Of a DNA stretch of 9,058 bases, positions 5,981 through 9,058 are shown one piece after another. This DNA is from Methanobrevibacter sp. (GTDB taxonomy: Archaea > Methanobacteriota > Methanobacteria > Methanobacteriales > Methanobacteriaceae): assembly GCA_016838945.1 (NCBI GenBank), contig JADLKP010000080.1, positions 1-9,058 of the forward strand, written 5' to 3'. Below the pieces are notes generated by a model. That model was not told the DNA's origin. It was given only the letters and a program-made list of their open reading frames with translations, and made no database searches. Each line of letters opens with the position of its first letter. The first letter of the stretch is position 1. The translations under genes were made by a program, and so were the position numbers.

Positions 5981-7768
5981 TCAATTCAAATCTTTCATTA
6001 TAGTAGCTGCACGTTTTGCTACATCCATTGCTCTTTCCATTCCTCCAGGAATAGAAGATGTTACATAAGCTCCACGAACTGCTTCTTTTGCAATGGCTTT
6101 TAAATCACCTCCAGCATAACCCATAGCGCCTGCAACCGCCGCAGGAACAATTACATTGATAATTGTATGGCCACACAATTGCAATTCAGTAATAGGAACT
6201 GCTGCAAGAGGCACAGCTTCTAATATGTCCATTTTTTTATTTAACATTGCATCAGGCAAGATCTTATTAGCCAATTCCTCGAAAACTATTTTTTCACCAT
6301 CAACAGTTACTTCTACATCAGCACGGGTGTCAAATCCAGGATAATTATCTAAGAAGGGATTTTCTTTTCTACGTGATCTTCCAGAATAATTAGTAATATT
6401 GATTTGGATGTCCTTGCCCATCATACCACTAAACAATCCAGAAGCCGCAGTTTGAACATTATTAAGTTTTTCATCATCCAAAGATTTTGTAATTTCCTTA
6501 AGAGCCATACCTTCATTAAGCTTGTTGTAAGTAAATTCTGCAATTCTTAAAGTTTCAGCACTTAATGCACCTTCAGTTGCCAAGATCATAGCTTTTGTAA
6601 CTGGCCCTCTTCGAACTTGTTCAGATTTACGAGCAATAGTATTTGTAGCTATTTTAGCTATAGTTGGCTCAAGATAAAAATTAGATTTTACCTCATTAAT
6701 AGCTTCAGCAGCCTTGTCAACATCCCCATCATTTGCAAGCAAGACTTTAAGTGCGAGCACTGCATCTGCAGTCATGTGCCCTAAAGGTGGTTGCAATGGG
6801 CCACCAGAGAATCCTGCACCAATAGCTAATGATTCTTCAAATGCTGAGAGCATTTCTTCAAATGCAATCATACCAACTACACTAGGCCCTCCAATATCTT
6901 TCATGATTACTCCAAAATCACCGACAACAGTCGCAGTGTCATATTCTTCACCAGTTCCTCTAATATGTAATTTTTCAGGCAATCCTGCTGCTTCACAAGC
7001 ACCTAAACCCGCTACATATGCACTGTTTGCTACAAAGAATTCACCGTACTCTTCTGCAACTTCAGAATCTGGGTGAACAATTTCCAGTATTGCTGCTACA
7101 CCAAAGATAGCTGCGATTATTGGACTTGGAGGCATACCTACATTGGAGTATGCAGTCAACATTCCTTTGGTTCCTGCATATGCTCCTTTTTTAGCAAGCT
7201 CAGAAAATCCTATATCCTCCCCTAATGCATTATGTCCATACAATGGACCTCCACCTACACCTAAAGGAAGAATAGCTCCTTCAATAGGGGTTAAAGTATT
7301 CTTGAAAACTTCATCATAAACGGCCCTTACTGCTGCATAACCAGATATCCTATTGTTTGCTTTTGGAGTAGGAATTGCAAGAACACCACAACGATCTACA
7401 CCTGCAATTATTCTTGCCATAGCACCTAATTTTCTATTTCCCGCAGGTACCCCCGCCTGTGCATTGGTTCCTGCAAAATAACATAATGCCGCACTAATCA
7501 ATGCGGCATTTGCCGCATCTGCACCACATTCCTCTGCTGCCTCAATTGCTTTTCTTAAGATATCATCAATAGGAAGCCTGCCAACATTTTCATCAGTTAA
7601 CATTATGTTTGTTCCTCTCAAAACATCATTTGCAATAGAGTTTGCAGAACAAATAGCTGCAAGATTTAACATACCATGTCCTTTTGTTAAAGCTTCTATC
7701 CTATCGCTGGTCAAATTATCCATATCTAATGTAGAAGCCATCATTGCTGCAATGATTTCCTTTTCCAT
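5981..7768 (-). CDS. Uncharacterised conserved-looking protein, 595 residues, Gly/Ala-rich
   Basis: I do not recognise this family with confidence. The product is intact, with no signal peptide and no clear membrane helix, so probably cytosolic. Numbered from the ATG at 7768, it has glycine-rich motifs that look catalytic or ligand-binding: NAQAGVPAGNRKLGAMARI (102-120), PLGVGGGPLYGHNALGEDIG (168-187), GTGEEYDTATVVGDFG (271-286), GGPLQPPLGHMTAD (322-335) and LQLCGHT (529-535). Six cysteines (40, 81, 96, 127, 258, 532) and three Gly-His pairs could bind metal. The Ala/Gly-rich helical style loosely recalls serine dehydratase-alpha or cysteine desulfidase proteins, but it is longer and I saw no matching signature. 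The GTG at 7777-7775 is part of the ribosome binding site AAGGTGA (7780-7774), which sits five bases before this ATG, so the ATG is preferred. A LarC2-like gene follows 91 bp downstream; paired palindromes lie in the promoter. Confidence 0.8.
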   Translation of the reverse strand: MEKEIIAAMMASTLDMDNLTSDRIEALTKGHGMLNLAAICSANSIANDVLRGTNIMLTDENVGRLPIDDILRKAIEAAEECGADAANAALISAALCYFAGTNAQAGVPAGNRKLGAMARIIAGVDRCGVLAIPTPKANNRISGYAAVRAVYDEVFKNTLTPIEGAILPLGVGGGPLYGHNALGEDIGFSELAKKGAYAGTKGMLTAYSNVGMPPSPIIAAIFGVAAILEIVHPDSEVAEEYGEFFVANSAYVAGLGACEAAGLPEKLHIRGTGEEYDTATVVGDFGVIMKDIGGPSVVGMIAFEEMLSAFEESLAIGAGFSGGPLQPPLGHMTADAVLALKVLLANDGDVDKAAEAINEVKSNFYLEPTIAKIATNTIARKSEQVRRGPVTKAMILATEGALSAETLRIAEFTYNKLNEGMALKEITKSLDDEKLNNVQTAASGLFSGMMGKDIQINITNYSGRSRRKENPFLDNYPGFDTRADVEVTVDGEKIVFEELANKILPDAMLNKKMDILEAVPLAAVPITELQLCGHTIINVIVPAAVAGAMGYAGGDLKAIAKEAVRGAYVTSSIPGGMERAMDVAKRAATIMKDLN

Positions 7769-7808
7769 TTGTGTCACCTTAAATTATTTATTAAAATCAA
7801 CTACTTTG

Positions 7809-7835
7809 TAATAATATAACGCCATTATATTATTA
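7809..7835. promoter_or_regulatory. Inverted repeat (11-bp arms) in the promoter of the 595-residue gene
   Basis: Arms TAATAATATAA (7809-7819) and TTATATTATTA (7825-7835) are perfectly complementary around the spacer CGCCA. The right half lies over TATA-like sequence, and a TATA box on the minus strand (GTTATATT, 7821-7814) sits inside it, about 45-50 bases before the ATG. This is where a repressor dimer would block transcription factor binding. AT-rich sequence weakens the case, and the regulator is unknown. Confidence 0.45.
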
Positions 7836-7850
7836 TATAGTAATACTATA
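7836..7850. promoter_or_regulatory. Second palindrome adjoining the first
   Basis: TATAGTAATACTATA has perfect 7-bp arms around a single A and begins at the base after the larger inverted repeat. Two adjoining symmetric sites suggest cooperative or dual regulator binding. On the minus strand it overlaps a TATA-like ACTATATAA (7846-7838) that could be an alternative promoter. Confidence 0.4.
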
Positions 7851-7969
7851 CCCCTTAACATAAATAAACTTAATTGAATTAACAATTAGGAAAAATGAAG
7901 GAAATAATCAAAATACTTGGAAAAATAAATAAAATTTAAGAAAAGAAATATAAATTGTTTATACTAGTG

Positions 7970-7984
7970 AAAAGAAGAAAAAAT
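7970..7984 (-). terminator. T-rich terminator after the small helical protein gene
   Basis: On the minus strand this region reads as a pyrimidine-rich run (TATTTTTTCTTCTTT) about 45-55 bases after the stop codon of the gene at 8026-8418. The rest of the 257-bp gap (7769-8025) holds AT-rich DNA, a short GC-richer patch (7986-8008) and the promoter of the 595-residue gene. Confidence 0.4.
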
Positions 7985-8025
7985 AGGCTTGAAAAGGACG
8001 TGAACCACTAAATTTATTAAACGAT

Positions 8026-8418
8026 TTAATTATCAGAAGAAAATCTTAATCCTTCTGATTCCATAAACTTTACATTTTTATGGCATTCACTTTTATACCA
8101 TTGCCTCAGTTCCAACTCTTCATCATCTAATGAGTCAGTGCTGGCCTTATCATAAAACTTTAGATTTCGTTCCATGATGCTTAAGTTATTGAGCATATTT
8201 GGAGGCACATTTAAAGGGTCTTTTTTATACAAATTAATAATGTAAATCACCATAGCACTGGAAGCGAAATAGGAATCAGGATAATGGTCTACAAATTTAT
8301 CTACAATGGATTTCATATTTTCCAAGTCATTAGCTTCATATTCCGCTTTAAAGCATTTAGCCAATTCCAATTCATCATGCTTTTTAAAGCTTCCAAAGAA
8401 ATTTCCAAGTAATCCCAT
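8026..8418 (-). CDS. Small helical protein of unknown function
   Basis: Protein of 130 residues, predicted all-helical and soluble, that I cannot assign to a family. The N-terminus MGLLGNFFGSFKK (1-13) is amphipathic and ends in lysines, so it could touch the membrane. Residues about 15-65 (ELAKCFKAEYEAND...DKFVDHYPDSYFASSAMVIYIINLY) have the spacing of TPR-like helical hairpins, and an acidic stretch DSLDDEELEL lies at 95-104. AAGGTG (8431-8426) seven bases before the ATG at 8418 confirms the start. It lies 75 bp after the PPOX-like gene on the same strand, but a long T-rich tract separates them and no clear TATA box is seen, so it may depend on read-through. A protein-interaction role is only a guess from the TPR-like pattern. 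Confidence 0.7.
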   Translation of the reverse strand: MGLLGNFFGSFKKHDELELAKCFKAEYEANDLENMKSIVDKFVDHYPDSYFASSAMVIYIINLYKKDPLNVPPNMLNNLSIMERNLKFYDKASTDSLDDEELELRQWYKSECHKNVKFMESEGLRFSSDN

Positions 8419-8445
8419 AAATACACACCTTTAGTTAAAAAGTAG

Positions 8446-8483
8446 AAAAAAAATAAAAAAATAAAAAATAAAAAATAAAAAAA
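8446..8483 (-). terminator. Long T-rich tract ending the PPOX-like transcript
   Basis: Read on the minus strand, this 38-base tract is almost pure T with single A interruptions every 6-8 bases, starting 10 bases after the PPOX-like stop codon. It is a strong candidate for oligo-T archaeal termination. As a near-regular (A6-7 T) repeat on the plus strand it is also prone to slippage and could vary in length between strains. Confidence 0.65.
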
Positions 8484-8493
8484 GTAAAATTAA

Positions 8494-8904
8494 TTAGAAA
8501 TTATAGGATTCATTGATTTTACCGGTAACGTCACGAATTTCCGCAGTAGCCTCTTCCAAGTGGAAAATAGCCATTTTAAAACCAGTTTCATCATTATAGA
8601 TTCCTTGAAGGAATTCATTTCCTGCAACAATAGCATCCGCCATATCATAGGTTTCTTCAAATACCACTTTTCCATAGTATCTTAGGAAATCATTTTCAAC
8701 TAATGCTACAATTTCTACATAAGGATTTTCCTCCATTTGTTTACAAACGTCCTTATGGTTTCCTACACCAAAGTAAAGCTTGCCGTCTTTGAGCAAATGG
8801 AAACCTAAAGGTCTGTTTTTTGGTTTGTCTCCATCAACAGTTGCCAAGAAAAACACTTTTGCTTCATTCATAAATTCATCTATTCTTTCTGCACCTTCTA
8901 CCAT
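8494..8904 (-). CDS. FMN-binding split-barrel protein (pyridoxamine 5'-phosphate oxidase-like)
   Basis: Cytosolic protein of 136 residues of the PPOX-like split beta-barrel family (COG5015-like), whose members bind FMN, and in some branches F420 or haem, as dimers. The pattern FFLATVDGDKPKNRPLGF (18-35), then GKLYFGVGNHKDVCKQMEENPYVEIVAL (41-68) is typical: a first strand with Ala-Thr, the arginine-proline turn, and the GNHK-DV-KQ-NP segment around the flavin phosphate. It is much shorter than true PdxH and lacks its C-terminal substrate region, so B6 oxidation is unlikely despite the family name; a small-molecule reductase or flavin-binding role is more probable. The start is fixed by a near-perfect AGGTGA (8914-8909) four bases before the ATG at 8904. 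A tandem repeat with TATA-like cores lies upstream. Confidence 0.88.
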   Translation of the reverse strand: MVEGAERIDEFMNEAKVFFLATVDGDKPKNRPLGFHLLKDGKLYFGVGNHKDVCKQMEENPYVEIVALVENDFLRYYGKVVFEETYDMADAIVAGNEFLQGIYNDETGFKMAIFHLEEATAEIRDVTGKINESYNF

Positions 8905-8950
8905 TTTATCACCTGTTTAATTTTTAGAATAAAAATCCATAAAAATAATT

Positions 8951-9048
8951 AAAATTTAAAATATATTAAAATCTAAATTTCTAAAATTTAAAATATATTA
9001 AAATTTAAAATATATTAAAATCTAAATTTCTAAAATTTAACCTATATA
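8951..9048. repeat. 49-bp tandem repeat, two copies, upstream of the PPOX-like gene
   Basis: Copy one (8951-8999) and copy two (9000-9048) agree for 41 bases and then differ at three positions near the end of copy two (AA to CC at 9041-9042, and the last base). A 16-base sub-motif, AAAATTTAAAATATAT, occurs at 8951, 8983 and 9000 and, degenerate, at 9032. On the minus strand its ATATATT cores could serve as TATA boxes; the nearest (around 8967-8961) would start transcription about 30 bases before the PPOX-like ATG. The array may continue past the end of the window. Confidence 0.85.
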
Positions 9049-9058
9049 AAATTTAAAT

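Noticed and set aside
6714..7076. Plus-strand open frame of 120 codons inside the 595-residue gene
   Set aside because: It is Ser/Pro/Ala-rich, typical of the antisense of a Gly/Ala-rich gene, with no ribosome binding site or recognisable domain.
7895..7939. 14-codon plus-strand mini-ORF (MKEIIKILGKINKI) with TTAGG before it
   Set aside because: Too short to separate from chance in AT-rich DNA, and no evidence of a promoter or conservation.
8490..8675. Second minus-strand open frame overlapping the PPOX-like gene
   Set aside because: Frame-shifted shadow of a protein with clear family motifs in the main frame.

Overview
The window is AT-rich and reads as a chromosomal segment of a methanogenic archaeon of the order Methanobacteriales, most likely Methanobrevibacter or a close relative. 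The reasons are very AT-rich intergenic DNA, archaeal TATA-like boxes, AGGTGA-type ribosome binding sites, oligo-T terminators, an archaeal-style TruD, and a tRNA without an encoded CCA. The genus is an inference, not proven.

Layout. Bases 1-3091 carry three plus-strand genes: a ribokinase-fold pyridoxamine (or HMP) kinase, a CytX-type NCS1 permease and a TMEM175-family potassium channel. A 56-bp tandem repeat separates the kinase from the permease. From 3100 to the end everything is on the minus strand. In transcription order these are an FMN-binding PPOX-like protein (8494-8904), a small unknown helical protein (8026-8418), a large uncharacterised protein of 595 residues (5981-7768), a stand-alone LarC C-terminal domain (5389-5889), a pilin-like membrane-anchored protein (4745-5200), tRNA-Arg(GCG) (4547-4620) and truD (3100-4458). 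truD converges tail to tail with the channel gene, leaving 8 bp between their stop codons.

How the genes may work together. The kinase and CytX look like an uptake-and-phosphorylation pair for a pyrimidine or pyridine vitamin precursor (HMP for thiamine, or B6 vitamers). TruD makes pseudouridine 13, and the adjacent tRNA-Arg carries U13 in its D stem, so enzyme and plausible substrate lie together. The most open question is the 5389-7768 pair: an isolated LarC2-type domain (the CTP-binding part of the nickel-pincer cofactor cyclometallase) directly downstream of a Gly/Ala-rich protein that I cannot assign. The larger gene's promoter carries two adjacent perfect palindromes. This pair is the best candidate here for an undescribed system, but its function is unproven.

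No transposase, integrase, CRISPR array or phage gene is visible. No stretch over 300 bases lacks a gene; the larger gaps (1000-1242, 5201-5388, 7769-8025 and 8905-9058) hold repeats, promoters and T-rich terminator tracts.
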